NCBI GenBank assembly: GCA_014860665.1
Contig: JACZJI010000010.1
Coordinates: forward strand, 27,653 to 91,652
DNA: 64,000 nucleotides
Direction of reading: 5' to 3'
Source of the DNA: Bacteroidales bacterium
Lineage (GTDB): Bacteria > Bacteroidota > Bacteroidia > Bacteroidales > F082
Part shown: piece after piece, positions 36,416 to 46,910 of the stretch
Layout: each line of letters starts with the position of its first letter
Numbering within the stretch: position 1 is the stretch's first letter
Made by a program: the position numbers and the translations under genes
The notes under the pieces: generated by a model
Databases searched by the model: none
Told to the model about the DNA's origin: nothing
What the model saw: only the letters and a program-made list of their open reading frames with translations

Positions 36416-39400
36416 ATGCCCTGGACCGATAAATACCAACCACGTTTTTCTCTTCTTTTTTATTTGGGAGGACTTGTTATTGTGGCTTTGGTGTTGGCTG
36501 CAACGGTTCGCCTTACTAATTTAGGAAAACAAAGTGATTACGTCGCAAAACAATCTGATAGACAGCTTAATAATGTAAAAATGTCTGTTATAAATGCGGA
36601 CTCTTTAATGGTTCGTTATGTAGATAATAAAAAAGAATTAGATTGGAAAAACCTAGGCCAGTATTTTGACAATCTGAGACAGGTTGTTGTTATTAAAAAA
36701 GTCGATTCTCTGATTTATTGGAACAATTCTGATTGGCCTATGGGCTCAGAAGGGATGCTTACTGCGGGTGTTCCTAAATTAGTTTCTGCTAAGGATGGTT
36801 GGTTTGTTGGATTAAAGCAAGTTCATGAGCCGTTTACAATTCTTATTTTTTATAAAGTTCAAAACAGCTTTCCAATACATAATTCATTATTAACAAGTCA
36901 TTTAGATGGTGAATTTTCTTTACCAACAGGCGTTAGGCTTGTTGAATTAAATACTGAAAATCAATCTGTAATTAAACTAAAATCGTTTCCTGTCGGGATA
37001 AAGATTATTAGTCATTTTGTTTCCCGTGAAAGACTTTACTTCTTGCTTGGATTGTGTGCACTTGGATATATTTTATTGTTTCTTTTTTTTGAATCCGTTT
37101 TCAATAAGATTAATTGGGGTTCCTCTTCCTTTCGAAAATGGATTCCGGTTTTGGCAACAGTAATTCTAGTTGTTGCTGTTAGATATCTCAATTACTTGAC
37201 TGGATTTCCTGGGATTCTTAAAAATTCCTTTTTGTTTACAGAAACTGTTGGCGTAATCCCGTGTTTTAAAACGTTGGGTGACATTTTACTCAATATGGTT
37301 ATTTTGTTTTTAGTTGCCTGGAAGTTTAGAAAAGTATTTTACGAGAATGGGTTTTTAGAATCCTTTGTTGCTAAATCGAAAGCATATGTCTTCCTTGTGG
37401 TGATTTTTCTGATAATCTTTGTCTTATTCTTTGTAACAAACAATATTTTAACTGGTTATGATAATCAATTTTTACTAAATAGCTCTTTTTTTAGTAATTA
37501 TGGAGTTCATGACCTTATTTTCTTCGCTTTTTTGAGCTTAATAGTTTTTTTGTTTGCTGATGGTGTTGCCCAACTAGTAAAGGTGAGCCGAGCCAAATTT
37601 GCTTCAGTGGTTTTTTTGATGGTCATTATTGGCGCAGGTTGTGCGTTTGTTTTTCCTGCAGAGCTGAAAATTTTATTAGTCGCCTGGATATCGTTCCTGC
37701 TAATTGTTACCATTTCTTTTTTCTTTTCTTTCAATAAGAATCCTTACATCTATGTGATTTTTCTTTTACTTGTTCTTGCAATTTCAGATGCTTTCCTTTT
37801 CAATTTTGCAAAAGAAAAAGTGAGAAATGAGCATCAGGATGTGACCGCAAGTTTGTTATCTCAACGAAACGATCCCTATTTCGAATTCCTGTTTCGGACC
37901 ATTTCGCATCAAATGCGTAATGACACCACCCTTCAAAAAATGCTTGCCTCCAGTACTGAAGGAAAGGAGGCCGTAATTTCACAGTACATAGAAAGAACTT
38001 ACTTTAATGGGCGTTTTGATTCTTATACAAAACAATTTACACTGTGCCGACCCGGACAACAGCTGCAGATTCAGCCAGGTAACCAAATAATTCCGTGTAA
38101 TGAGTATTTCGGTTCGCTTCCTGGAAAAGTGATACAGCAAAGGTCAGACTATAAACTTTCGCTTATTACAAATAACCAGGAGAATATTTATTACCTGGCA
38201 ACTTTTCAATTTCATGATATTGGACAGAATCACGAAAATTTGAATTTGTATATTGAGTTTTTTGCTGATTTTATGCCAAGAGGCGTTGGATATCCTGAGC
38301 TTTTAATAGACTCGCATCAGAAAGTGCTCCAGCTTTCTGGCTATTCTTTTTCACGGTATTTTGATGGAAAGCTGCAATACAAATTCGGAGATTTTCCTTA
38401 TCCCATAGATTTCAGTTATTTCAAGGGTCAACCCATAAATAAATTCTTTTATCTCGAGAACTTCAAGCATATCATTATTAAAATCGGAACGGAAGGCTAT
38501 TTGGTGATAAGTCGCCCTCGAACTTCTTTATCAATGATTCTTTTGCCATTTTCAGCGCTATTCCTGTTTTTCAGTTTTCTGGTTCTTCTCTTTATTGTGA
38601 TGAAATATGGCCGCAGAGTTGCAAAGCTTTTCAGCTATTCGTTCCGTGCCAGATTGCAGTTGGTTTTTTTCGCATCTGTGCTTGCTGTATTTCTTGTGCT
38701 ATCTTTTATTTCGTTTTACTATTTCAAGGAAAACAGTAAAAGTGAAGTGAACGATTATCTTCGCGAAAAATCTCATTCAGTGTTGATAGCGATGCAGCAA
38801 AAACTGGAGGACTATCCATCCATCACAAAAAATGACCAGCCGGAAATTCAGGATTATTTACAGAAACTGTCGCTCCTTTTCTTTTCTGATATTAACCTGT
38901 ACAATCGTTCTGGAATGCTGATTGCCTCATCTAGACCTGAGATCTTTGACAACGGTCTACAGTCACAACTGATAAATCCTGGAGCATATGATCACATCCG
39001 TATCCTCAACCGACTGTTTTATCTATCTAGAGAGCACATCGGAAATCTGGAATTTTATTCCTCATATATGCCGCTTACGCTGATGAACGGTAAAGATGCC
39101 GGAATTCTGAACTTGCCTTATTTTGCAGGGCAGGGCCAAATTCAGAAGTCAGGTTACCAGATGTTGGCAAACCTTTTGAGTTTGTTTGTCATCACAGGAA
39201 TTTTAGGACTTATCATTATCCTTTATTTGTCTAAAATCATGACGAAACCACTGGTGCTGCTACAGGAAAAAATCAATCTGGTGAGCATAGAAAAGAAAAA
39301 CGAAAAGATCATCTGGGAAGAACGCGATGAGATCGGCCAGTTGATTGAAGCCTACAACCAGATGGTGGAAAAACTTGAACAAAGTGCCGAACTTCTGAAA

Positions 39401-40078
39401 TATTCTGAACGCGAGCGTGCCTGGGGAGAAATGGCGCGGCAAATCACACATGAAATCAGAAATCCACTTACTCCAATGAAACTTAATGTTCAATATTTGC
39501 TTAAAGCTTATGAACAGAAGGATGAAAATTTCGACAAAAAGCTGAAAAACATTAGCCAGATTTTGATTGATCAGATTGAGGCGTTGAACGAAGTTGCAGG
39601 TATGTTTTCGGATTTTTCTAAATCTTCTTTACCGAAAAATGAAAAAGCAGACTTAATTGGAGCAATAAGAAATTCCATCACTTTATTTAAAAAATCCTAC
39701 CAGGTTTCATTTAAGCTCATCTCTCCGGAGGATGGAGATCTTTGGGTTTGGGCTTCTTCTAAAAGCCTCATGCGCATCTTTAATAACCTTACAAAAAATT
39801 CGGTGCAAGCGATGGAAGGCAAAAGTGACAAGCGAATCGAAGTGGAGATTATCCCCGAAGAGAGTTATATCACTGTTAGATTTACAGATTTTGGAAAGGG
39901 CATTGCTCCCGAAAATAAACGCAGCATTTTCCAGCCTTATTTCACGACAAAATCAACCGGAACGGGACTGGGACTAGCCATCGTGAAAAACATGATGAAA
40001 GAGATGGAAGGTACCGTCGATTTTGAGTCACAATCGGGAAAGGGAACGACATTCTATTTGAAATTCAAGCGAGTGTAA
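36416..40078 (+). CDS. Large membrane sensor histidine kinase (NtrY-like, HAMP-containing)
   Basis: EMARQITHEIRNPLTPMKLNVQYLL H-box, NNLTKNSVQAM N-box, FGKGIAPENKRSIFQPYFTTKSTGTGLGLAIVK G-boxes; multiple TM helices. Confidence 0.92.
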   Translation: MPWTDKYQPRFSLLFYLGGLVIVALVLAATVRLTNLGKQSDYVAKQSDRQLNNVKMSVINADSLMVRYVDNKKELDWKNLGQYFDNLRQVVVIKKVDSLIYWNNSDWPMGSEGMLTAGVPKLVSAKDGWFVGLKQVHEPFTILIFYKVQNSFPIHNSLLTSHLDGEFSLPTGVRLVELNTENQSVIKLKSFPVGIKIISHFVSRERLYFLLGLCALGYILLFLFFESVFNKINWGSSSFRKWIPVLATVILVVAVRYLNYLTGFPGILKNSFLFTETVGVIPCFKTLGDILLNMVILFLVAWKFRKVFYENGFLESFVAKSKAYVFLVVIFLIIFVLFFVTNNILTGYDNQFLLNSSFFSNYGVHDLIFFAFLSLIVFLFADGVAQLVKVSRAKFASVVFLMVIIGAGCAFVFPAELKILLVAWISFLLIVTISFFFSFNKNPYIYVIFLLLVLAISDAFLFNFAKEKVRNEHQDVTASLLSQRNDPYFEFLFRTISHQMRNDTTLQKMLASSTEGKEAVISQYIERTYFNGRFDSYTKQFTLCRPGQQLQIQPGNQIIPCNEYFGSLPGKVIQQRSDYKLSLITNNQENIYYLATFQFHDIGQNHENLNLYIEFFADFMPRGVGYPELLIDSHQKVLQLSGYSFSRYFDGKLQYKFGDFPYPIDFSYFKGQPINKFFYLENFKHIIIKIGTEGYLVISRPRTSLSMILLPFSALFLFFSFLVLLFIVMKYGRRVAKLFSYSFRARLQLVFFASVLAVFLVLSFISFYYFKENSKSEVNDYLREKSHSVLIAMQQKLEDYPSITKNDQPEIQDYLQKLSLLFFSDINLYNRSGMLIASSRPEIFDNGLQSQLINPGAYDHIRILNRLFYLSREHIGNLEFYSSYMPLTLMNGKDAGILNLPYFAGQGQIQKSGYQMLANLLSLFVITGILGLIIILYLSKIMTKPLVLLQEKINLVSIEKKNEKIIWEERDEIGQLIEAYNQMVEKLEQSAELLKYSERERAWGEMARQITHEIRNPLTPMKLNVQYLLKAYEQKDENFDKKLKNISQILIDQIEALNEVAGMFSDFSKSSLPKNEKADLIGAIRNSITLFKKSYQVSFKLISPEDGDLWVWASSKSLMRIFNNLTKNSVQAMEGKSDKRIEVEIIPEESYITVRFTDFGKGIAPENKRSIFQPYFTTKSTGTGLGLAIVKNMMKEMEGTVDFESQSGKGTTFYLKFKRV

Positions 40079-40137
40079 CATCGTAGGAAAATTTTTTTGT
40101 CGGTCATCGATTTTGAAAGTTTTCATCATTAATTGTG

Positions 40138-40145
40138 TACTTTTG
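40138..40145 (+). promoter_or_regulatory. Bacteroidota -7 element TACTTTTG
   Basis: Match to TAnnTTTG, only 11 bp before flippase ATG 40156. Confidence 0.5.
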
Positions 40146-40155
40146 GCGGGAGTAT

Positions 40156-41649
40156 ATGGCAAGTAATCCGTTAAAAAAACTGGCAGGTGATACCCTGATT
40201 TATGGTATGGGAACGATAGTTCCCAGACTGTTGAATTATTTGCTGGTTCCCGTTTATACCATCTGGGTTTTTACACCGGAACAATATGGAAAAGTGACAG
40301 AGCTTTATGCTTTTGTGGCTATTTTGCTGGTATTGCTCACTTATGGAATGGAAATTTCCTTTTTCCGCTATGCAAACGAATATAAAAACGATGTTAAATC
40401 GGTTTTCAGCACTGCGACCACCAGTTTGTTGATTACTTCGACCGTTTTCCTGATAGTTGTTTTTTTTAACAAACTCAGTATTGCCCGGTTTATCAAGTAT
40501 TCAGGGCATCCCGAGTTTATTGTTATGATTGCTTTGATCGTCGGCCTGGATGCTATTTCAACGATTCCGTTTGCATATCTCAGATACCGAAATAAAGCAC
40601 GACGATTTTCCACCATCAAAATCGTCAATGTAATCATCGCCATTACTTTTAATATCATCCTGCTGATTGTAATTCCAAGAACGTATCCAAACACGTACCA
40701 GCATTTTTGGTTGTACCGAATCACGCCTTTAGTGGGGATGGTTTTTTTAGCGAATGTGCTGGCATCCTTTTCTACGATTTTGCTGTTGCTTCCGGAAATG
40801 CGCTATTTCAAACTCAGTATTGATAAGGTTTTACTGAAGAAATTATTGACTTACGGACTCCCTATTTTAGTCATCGGACTAGCCGGGATGATTAATGAAG
40901 TTTCTGATAAGATTTTACTTCGTTACTATTTGCCGCACAATTTGAATGCTGAGGCAATCATCGGGATTTACGGTGCTAATTACAAACTGGCTATTTTGAT
41001 GATGCTGTTCATCCAGATGTTTCGTTATGCAGCGGAGCCGTTCTTCTTTGCGGAATACGAAAAAAGCGATGCCAAAACCACTTACAGCCGTGTGATGACC
41101 GCTTTTGTAGGATTCACATGGTTTATTTTTTTATTGGTCATGCTGTTCATCGATGGATTTAAACAGTTTATCGGGCCTGCATTTTGGGTCGGTTTACAAA
41201 TTGTCCCCATCGTGTTGATGGCAAAATTATTCCTCGGAGTCTTTTATAACTTGTCTGTTTGGTATAAACTTACCGATAAAACGATTTACGGCGGCCTTGT
41301 GGCTGTTTTTGGTGCTACGGTGACCATAGTCCTTAATATCATTTTAATTCCAAAATACGGCTACGTAGGTTCTGCATGGGCCAATTTTTTCTGTTACTTC
41401 AGCATGATGATGATTTCTTATTTGTGGGGACGCAAAATATTTCTGGTTCATTACGAGATGAAAAAAATCGGACTTTTCACAGTCATAGCACTTCTGTTTT
41501 ACTTTCTCAGTACAAGGCTTCAGGGCTTGTCAACCAAAGAGCATATGTTAACCGGAGCAGGCATGCTTCTGGTTTATTCGGTAGTAGTTTGGATTGCCAT
41601 CAGAAAGTATGTGATCACCCGAAACGTTCCCGGAACCCCTTCATTATAA
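40156..41649 (+). CDS. Oligosaccharide flippase / polysaccharide biosynthesis membrane protein
   Basis: MASNPLKKLAGDTLIYGMGTIVPRLLNYLLVPVYTIWVFTPEQYGKVTELYAF, MATE/Wzx-like. Confidence 0.9.
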   Translation: MASNPLKKLAGDTLIYGMGTIVPRLLNYLLVPVYTIWVFTPEQYGKVTELYAFVAILLVLLTYGMEISFFRYANEYKNDVKSVFSTATTSLLITSTVFLIVVFFNKLSIARFIKYSGHPEFIVMIALIVGLDAISTIPFAYLRYRNKARRFSTIKIVNVIIAITFNIILLIVIPRTYPNTYQHFWLYRITPLVGMVFLANVLASFSTILLLLPEMRYFKLSIDKVLLKKLLTYGLPILVIGLAGMINEVSDKILLRYYLPHNLNAEAIIGIYGANYKLAILMMLFIQMFRYAAEPFFFAEYEKSDAKTTYSRVMTAFVGFTWFIFLLVMLFIDGFKQFIGPAFWVGLQIVPIVLMAKLFLGVFYNLSVWYKLTDKTIYGGLVAVFGATVTIVLNIILIPKYGYVGSAWANFFCYFSMMMISYLWGRKIFLVHYEMKKIGLFTVIALLFYFLSTRLQGLSTKEHMLTGAGMLLVYSVVVWIAIRKYVITRNVPGTPSL

Positions 41650-41783
41650 ACATTCTTTAACAATTGTATTGGTATTCTGCGTTTTCCCAAGCAGGTTTTT
41701 TAATTATTTTTGAAGCCTGATAATTTTCCTGATAGGGAAAGTTGTTGAAAATATTAAAATATAATCAGATAAGGGAAAATAAT

Positions 41784-42218
41784 ATGAAAGTTCGGATAGT
41801 CAATCGGTCGAAGCACGAGCTTCCCAGATATGAAACACAGGCATCTGCCGGAATGGATTTAAGAGCAAATCTGGATGAACCGGTCGTTTTGGAGCCTCTC
41901 CAACGAGTACTGATCCCAACCGGTTTATATATTGAAGTTCCAGTAGGTTACGAAGCACAAGTCAGGCCGCGTAGCGGTTTGGCCCTGAAAAATGGCATTT
42001 CTGTTCTCAACAGCCCTGGCACCATTGATGCTGATTATCGTGGCGAAGTCCGGGTGATTTTAGTAAATTTGTCTCAGGATATTTATCAGATTAATGACGG
42101 GGACAGAATTGCCCAGATGGTGATTGCTGCTCATGTTCAGGCCCAATTGGAAGAGGTAGAAGTGCTTTCAGAAACTACCCGCGGCGCAGGCGGATTCGGT
42201 CACACCGGAAGCCACTAA
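41784..42218 (+). CDS. dut: dUTP diphosphatase
   Basis: [55 protein letters not shown]. Confidence 0.97.
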   Translation: MKVRIVNRSKHELPRYETQASAGMDLRANLDEPVVLEPLQRVLIPTGLYIEVPVGYEAQVRPRSGLALKNGISVLNSPGTIDADYRGEVRVILVNLSQDIYQINDGDRIAQMVIAAHVQAQLEEVEVLSETTRGAGGFGHTGSH

Positions 42219-42291
42219 GACAAGAATATTTTTCGTGCTGTTTCCTCAAACAGTAAAGTGAGGATTAAATTAACAAGACAAAAAGAAATCG

Positions 42292-44013
42292 ATGAAAATA
42301 AAAATAATCAACGTTTTGGTTCTTTTAAGTGCTCTGGGTTTGTTTTCATGCCAGAGTCTGAAGAAAGTCAGCAAGGTAAATCAGCTTTCACAGGAAATGC
42401 AATACCGACAATCTGACCTTTATACCAAAGCATTTATTCAAAAAGAACTTGGAAATCTGCAGGAAGCCGACAGCCTTATGAAAATGGCGCTGGCCATTAA
42501 TCCAAATGATCCGGCCGCCAATTTCCAGGAAGCCAATTTATCAGCCAATTTAGGAAATATAGACACGGCCATGTATTTTGCCCACAAAGCCGTGACTCTT
42601 GATACCATCAATGAATGGTATAAGGTTTTGTATGCGAATTTGGCGAAAGCAAACGGCAATTACAAAGAGTATGTAAATGCTTATAAAAAGCTTGTTGAGC
42701 AACATCCGCAGAACGAAAATTTTGTTCAGGAGTTGGGCTTGGCTTATTTCTTTACAGGTGATTATAAAAACGCGGTCAAATATTACATCGACCTGGAAAG
42801 TCTTGTGGGAGTGCAACCAGCTCTTTCACAAAAAATAGTCGATCTCTACATGCGGCTTGGCGAAAAGACAAAAGCGCTGGAAACTTACGAAAAACTGATT
42901 CAATCCAATCCTGATGATCAACGGAGTTATGCCCTAATGGCGGAATTTGCTGCAAAAAACGGCTTTCCTGAAAAAGCAGAATGGGCTTATCATAAAATTC
43001 TGGAAGTAAACCCTCAAAATCCTTACGTCCACATTTCTCTGGCCGAATTTTACAGGGATAACAAGAATCCTGAAAAGGCTTTTGAAGAATTAAAAATGGG
43101 ATTTGCCAATCCGCATTTGGATGTGCAGACAGAAATTAATCTTCTGGCAGCATATTATTCGGGTAATCTTACTGACGAGCAGATTGCTCAGGCTTTGCAG
43201 CTATCCATTATTATCAAAAAAACACATCCTGAAAGTAAACTTGCCGATGCATTGTATGCCAGCATGCTGTATCAGAATAAAAAATACGAAGAGGCACTTC
43301 CGTTGCTGGAAAAAGCATCCAAAAACGATCCGAATAACTATGCATTGCAGGAACAGATTCTTTTCAGTCATCTGTATATGCAAAAGTTTAAACTGTTGGA
43401 AGAAGCTGCCGATACGGTTATCAGTAATTTTCCCGATCAACCCATCCCATACTTGCTAGGAGGTATTGCTGCTGCGCAGGAGAACAATTATAAACATGCC
43501 AGAACATTGCTTGAAAGAGGAAAGAATCTGGCTGCCGGTAATAATAGCTTACTGGAACAATTTTATTCCAGTCTCGGAGATACATACAATGCTTTAAAGA
43601 TGAATAAAGAATCTTTCGCTGCATATGACAGTGCGTTGCTGATCAACCCGAAGAATTCATTAGTACTGAACAATTATGCCTATAATCTTGCCCTTACCGG
43701 AGAACAGCTTGAAAAAGCAGCTCAAATGGCAGATCAGGCAGTTAAACTGGACCCATATAATCAGAACGATTTGGACACTTATGCATGGGTGCTTTACAAG
43801 CAAAAGAAATACGAAGAAGCTTTGCAGTGGGAAGAAAAAGCCATCAACAATGGAGGAAGCACCAGTGGTGTTGTAGTTGAACACTATGGAGATATTTTAT
43901 ACCAGCTGGGAAAGCATAAAGAAGCCATTGATCAGTGGAAAAAAGCCATGAAGCTGAAAGATCACAGCGATTTGTTGGAAAAGAAACTGAAAACAGGAAA
44001 GTTGTATGAATAG
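42292..44013 (+). CDS. Tetratricopeptide repeat lipoprotein
   Basis: Lipobox LFSCQS; many TPR units. Confidence 0.9.
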   Translation: MKIKIINVLVLLSALGLFSCQSLKKVSKVNQLSQEMQYRQSDLYTKAFIQKELGNLQEADSLMKMALAINPNDPAANFQEANLSANLGNIDTAMYFAHKAVTLDTINEWYKVLYANLAKANGNYKEYVNAYKKLVEQHPQNENFVQELGLAYFFTGDYKNAVKYYIDLESLVGVQPALSQKIVDLYMRLGEKTKALETYEKLIQSNPDDQRSYALMAEFAAKNGFPEKAEWAYHKILEVNPQNPYVHISLAEFYRDNKNPEKAFEELKMGFANPHLDVQTEINLLAAYYSGNLTDEQIAQALQLSIIIKKTHPESKLADALYASMLYQNKKYEEALPLLEKASKNDPNNYALQEQILFSHLYMQKFKLLEEAADTVISNFPDQPIPYLLGGIAAAQENNYKHARTLLERGKNLAAGNNSLLEQFYSSLGDTYNALKMNKESFAAYDSALLINPKNSLVLNNYAYNLALTGEQLEKAAQMADQAVKLDPYNQNDLDTYAWVLYKQKKYEEALQWEEKAINNGGSTSGVVVEHYGDILYQLGKHKEAIDQWKKAMKLKDHSDLLEKKLKTGKLYE

Positions 44014-44842
44014 ATTTAAAAGAGGATTCAGTGCACTGGTTCTCATCGGCGGACTTATTGCTTTTATGCCTTCATGTACAACTGTGAAACCGGTTGTTTT
44101 TCGCAATCTCAAGCCGATGAGCTTCGATTCCTTGTTTCATGAAATGAATACGCATCAGGTTAATTTTAGTTCGCTTAATGCAAAAGTTGCGGTTTCCTAC
44201 AACAAAAAAGGGAGCGACGATGCAACATTTCGGGTGCAGGTTCGGATTCAGAAAGACAGTTTGATTTGGGCCAGCATTATTCCGGCCATGGGAATCGAAG
44301 CGGCTCGTGCCGAGCTTACTCCTGATTCGCTGAAATTACTGAATCGCATGAAAAAGAACTATATGCTGGGAGATTATCGTGTGTTGGATAGCCTCTTACA
44401 CACCTCGGTGAATTACTCTGTTCTTCAGTCGTTGTTGGTGGGAAACGATCTTTCAGGATATCGAATCCTGAGCTCAAAAGCTGAAACAGATCGTGAAGGT
44501 TACCTGATTACGTTGCACAGAGAAAGTACCAGTTCCGGAAGCTCGATGACAAACACAAACATCCCGACAGAACTTACTCAGAAAATTTGGCTTGACCCGA
44601 ATGATTTCAAAATCCGGAAACAATATCTCGAGCAGCAAACTACAGATCATGATACCAAGGAACTTTGGGTTTATTACGATACTTACCAGAATATTCAGGG
44701 ACAGCTTCTTCCTGAAAAAATGAGAATTGTATTGAATTCACGACCCAAAACTGAAATTTTTCTTACTTTTAAAAAAATTGATTTAAACAAAACTTACGGG
44801 TTTCCTTTTTATATCCCCGAAGATTATACGAAACTGTTTTAA
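44006..44842 (+). CDS. DUF4292 domain lipoprotein
   Basis: Lipobox AFMPSCTT; NFSSLNAKVAVSYNKKGSDDATFRVQVRIQKDSLIWASIIPAMGIEAARAELTPDSLKLLNRM, typical DUF4292. Confidence 0.82.
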   Translation: MNRFKRGFSALVLIGGLIAFMPSCTTVKPVVFRNLKPMSFDSLFHEMNTHQVNFSSLNAKVAVSYNKKGSDDATFRVQVRIQKDSLIWASIIPAMGIEAARAELTPDSLKLLNRMKKNYMLGDYRVLDSLLHTSVNYSVLQSLLVGNDLSGYRILSSKAETDREGYLITLHRESTSSGSSMTNTNIPTELTQKIWLDPNDFKIRKQYLEQQTTDHDTKELWVYYDTYQNIQGQLLPEKMRIVLNSRPKTEIFLTFKKIDLNKTYGFPFYIPEDYTKLF

Positions 44843-44850
44843 AAGCCATT

Positions 44851-46059
44851 ATGGTAATAAAAAACAAGTACAGGCTCTTGTTTCTTCTCCTGATGATTTT
44901 TGGGTTTGTCTCCGAAACAATCGCTCAGGATACTCTTTCTACGCTTAAGAACAGGCGCAAGCAGCTTGAAAAGGAAATCGAATATACCAATAAGCTTATA
45001 TCAAAGATCGGAGAAAGTAAAAGCAACACGTTGTATTCTCTCGATCTGATTAATAATAAAATCAGTCGGCGGCAGGAACTTTCAGCTACTTTGAAAGGAG
45101 AGGTCTATCTTCTTACAGACAGTATTTCTTCACTGAATGTAAATCTGAAAAAACTGGATTCCCGTCTGGATTATCTTAAGGGAGAATATGCCCGGATAGC
45201 ATATTATGCTTCTAAAAACGATAATGCCTATTCACATCTGATATTTTTGTTTTCCTCAAGAGACATCAATCAGGCATATCAGCGTATGCGGTATTTGTCT
45301 GAAATATCTTCTTACATAAGAAACGAAGCTAATCGGATAAAGGATCTGGAATCGGTTAAAGAGCAGAAAAAAGATGATCTTGAAGGGCGGATTCAGGAGA
45401 AGAAAAAAACGCTGGATATGGAGATTTCGCAGTTGTCTTTATTGCAACTCGAACAGCAGAAGAAAAACCGTATGAAGCGGGAACTTTCTACTAAGGAGCG
45501 TACTTTGCGGAGGCAGCTTAATGCCAAAGAAAAGGAATCAGCACTGCTGAATCGAAAAATTGAGGAAGCCATTGCAAAAGCAACAGAGAAAGCAAACAGA
45601 AACACAGCAGGATCAAAAAAAATCAGCGCCAGCGATTTAAAACTTTCCTCTCTGTTTTCTGAGGATAGAGGTCATCTCCCGTGGCCCGTGAAAAACGGAA
45701 TTGTCTCTCAAACTTTTGGAATTCACAGTCACCCTATTCTGAAACATGTCAAGATCAGAAACAATGGTATAAACATTGCTACTGATAAGGGGGCTGATGC
45801 CTTGGCTGTATTCAATGGTACTGTTGTGAGTGTGATGACCATTACCGGCAGTGACATTGCCATCATAGTGAAACATGGTGATTATTTTACCGTGTTCTCA
45901 GGTTTGGACAGATCTTTAGTTTCTCAGGGAGATGTCGTTCAGCCCGGAAAGGCACTGGGGACGATTCATACCAACCTTCAGGGAAAAACAGAACTGCATT
46001 TCGAAGTATGGAAGGGAAGGCAATATCAGGATCCTGCTGGCTGGTTAGTAAAGAAATAG
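44851..46059 (+). CDS. Murein hydrolase activator EnvC-like (M23 peptidase domain with coiled coil)
   Basis: Signal peptide, coiled coil, WPVKNGIVSQTFGIHSHPILKHVKIRNNGINIAT ... LHFEVWKG. Confidence 0.9.
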   Translation: MVIKNKYRLLFLLLMIFGFVSETIAQDTLSTLKNRRKQLEKEIEYTNKLISKIGESKSNTLYSLDLINNKISRRQELSATLKGEVYLLTDSISSLNVNLKKLDSRLDYLKGEYARIAYYASKNDNAYSHLIFLFSSRDINQAYQRMRYLSEISSYIRNEANRIKDLESVKEQKKDDLEGRIQEKKKTLDMEISQLSLLQLEQQKKNRMKRELSTKERTLRRQLNAKEKESALLNRKIEEAIAKATEKANRNTAGSKKISASDLKLSSLFSEDRGHLPWPVKNGIVSQTFGIHSHPILKHVKIRNNGINIATDKGADALAVFNGTVVSVMTITGSDIAIIVKHGDYFTVFSGLDRSLVSQGDVVQPGKALGTIHTNLQGKTELHFEVWKGRQYQDPAGWLVKK

Positions 46060-46081
46060 ATATAATTACAAGTCTGCTGCC

Positions 46082-46663
46082 ATGAAAACTGTTGAAACAC
46101 AAAAACTCTTTATAAAGAATATGGTTTGCCACCGTTGCGTTCTGGCGGTGGAATCAGAGCTGAAAAAACTGGATATAAAACCGGTTTCCATTGTTCTTGG
46201 TGAAGCTGTTGTTGAAGGAAATGTGGAACCCGAAACGCTCGAAAAACTCGAAAAGAATCTGAAATCTATAGGTTTCGACCTGATTGACGATAAGAAGAGC
46301 CAGCTCATCGAGAAAATAAAAACAGAAGTCATCAATATGATCCATTATGATCATGAAGTAGAAGGACATACCAATTTCTCGGAATATATTTCAAAAACAC
46401 TGGGGCACGAATACTCATACCTCAGTAACCTGTTTTCTTCTGTGGTGGGAACCACCATTGAGAAATATGCAATTCTACAACGTATTGAGCGGGTCAAAGA
46501 GCTTCTCATTTATGACGAGCTTACGCTGAGCGAAATTGCCTGGAAAACGGGCTACAGCAGCGTTCAGCATCTTTCCAACCAGTTTAAAAAAGTCATCGGG
46601 ATGAATCCTACTTTCTATAAAAGAATGCAGGTCCGTAACCGGAAGTCTCTTGATGAAATATGA
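46082..46663 (+). CDS. AraC-family HTH regulator with N-terminal HMA-like metal-binding domain
   Basis: N-terminus LFIKNMVCHRCVLAVESELKKLDIKPVSI...KNLKSIGFDLID (HMA-like, CxxC); C-terminus LTLSEIAWKTGYSSVQHLSNQFKKVIGMNPTFYKR (AraC HTH). Confidence 0.87.
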   Translation: MKTVETQKLFIKNMVCHRCVLAVESELKKLDIKPVSIVLGEAVVEGNVEPETLEKLEKNLKSIGFDLIDDKKSQLIEKIKTEVINMIHYDHEVEGHTNFSEYISKTLGHEYSYLSNLFSSVVGTTIEKYAILQRIERVKELLIYDELTLSEIAWKTGYSSVQHLSNQFKKVIGMNPTFYKRMQVRNRKSLDEI

Positions 46664-46688
46664 AGTAACCGGGCCTGATTTTATATCA

Positions 46689-46910
46689 GTTTACCGTAAT
46701 TACCTCTTATTTTGCCCTGTTTTCCTCTCGCTTTGACCCTAAAAGGTATTGTTTCCCCATGGATACCTATCCTTTTCCCTTAGTAGAGTTATGCCCATTT
46801 CCCGCAGTGTGATGTTACTTCCCCATAAAAACCTATTCATTCTCCATAATATTATGCTCATTTCCCTTAGTTTCCCCTCACTTTGCCATAGTTTCCTCTT
46901 CTTTTGCCAT
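46689..46910. repeat. Degenerate 21-bp tandem repeat array, about 10.5 units
   Basis: Plus-strand units end in GCCAT/CCCAT/TCCAT/CCCTT and follow each other every 21 bp (one 20, one 22 and one 24). Confidence 0.8.

Noticed and set aside
37018-37033. Third parS-like site TGTTTCCCGTGAAAGA inside the histidine kinase gene
   Set aside because: Two mismatches (14/16), breaks the palindrome and falls in coding sequence; could be chance. Worth rechecking only if ParB ChIP data exist.
46689-46910. Possible CRISPR array
   Set aside because: Units are contiguous, with no unique spacers between conserved repeats, the units themselves are diverged, and there are no cas genes.
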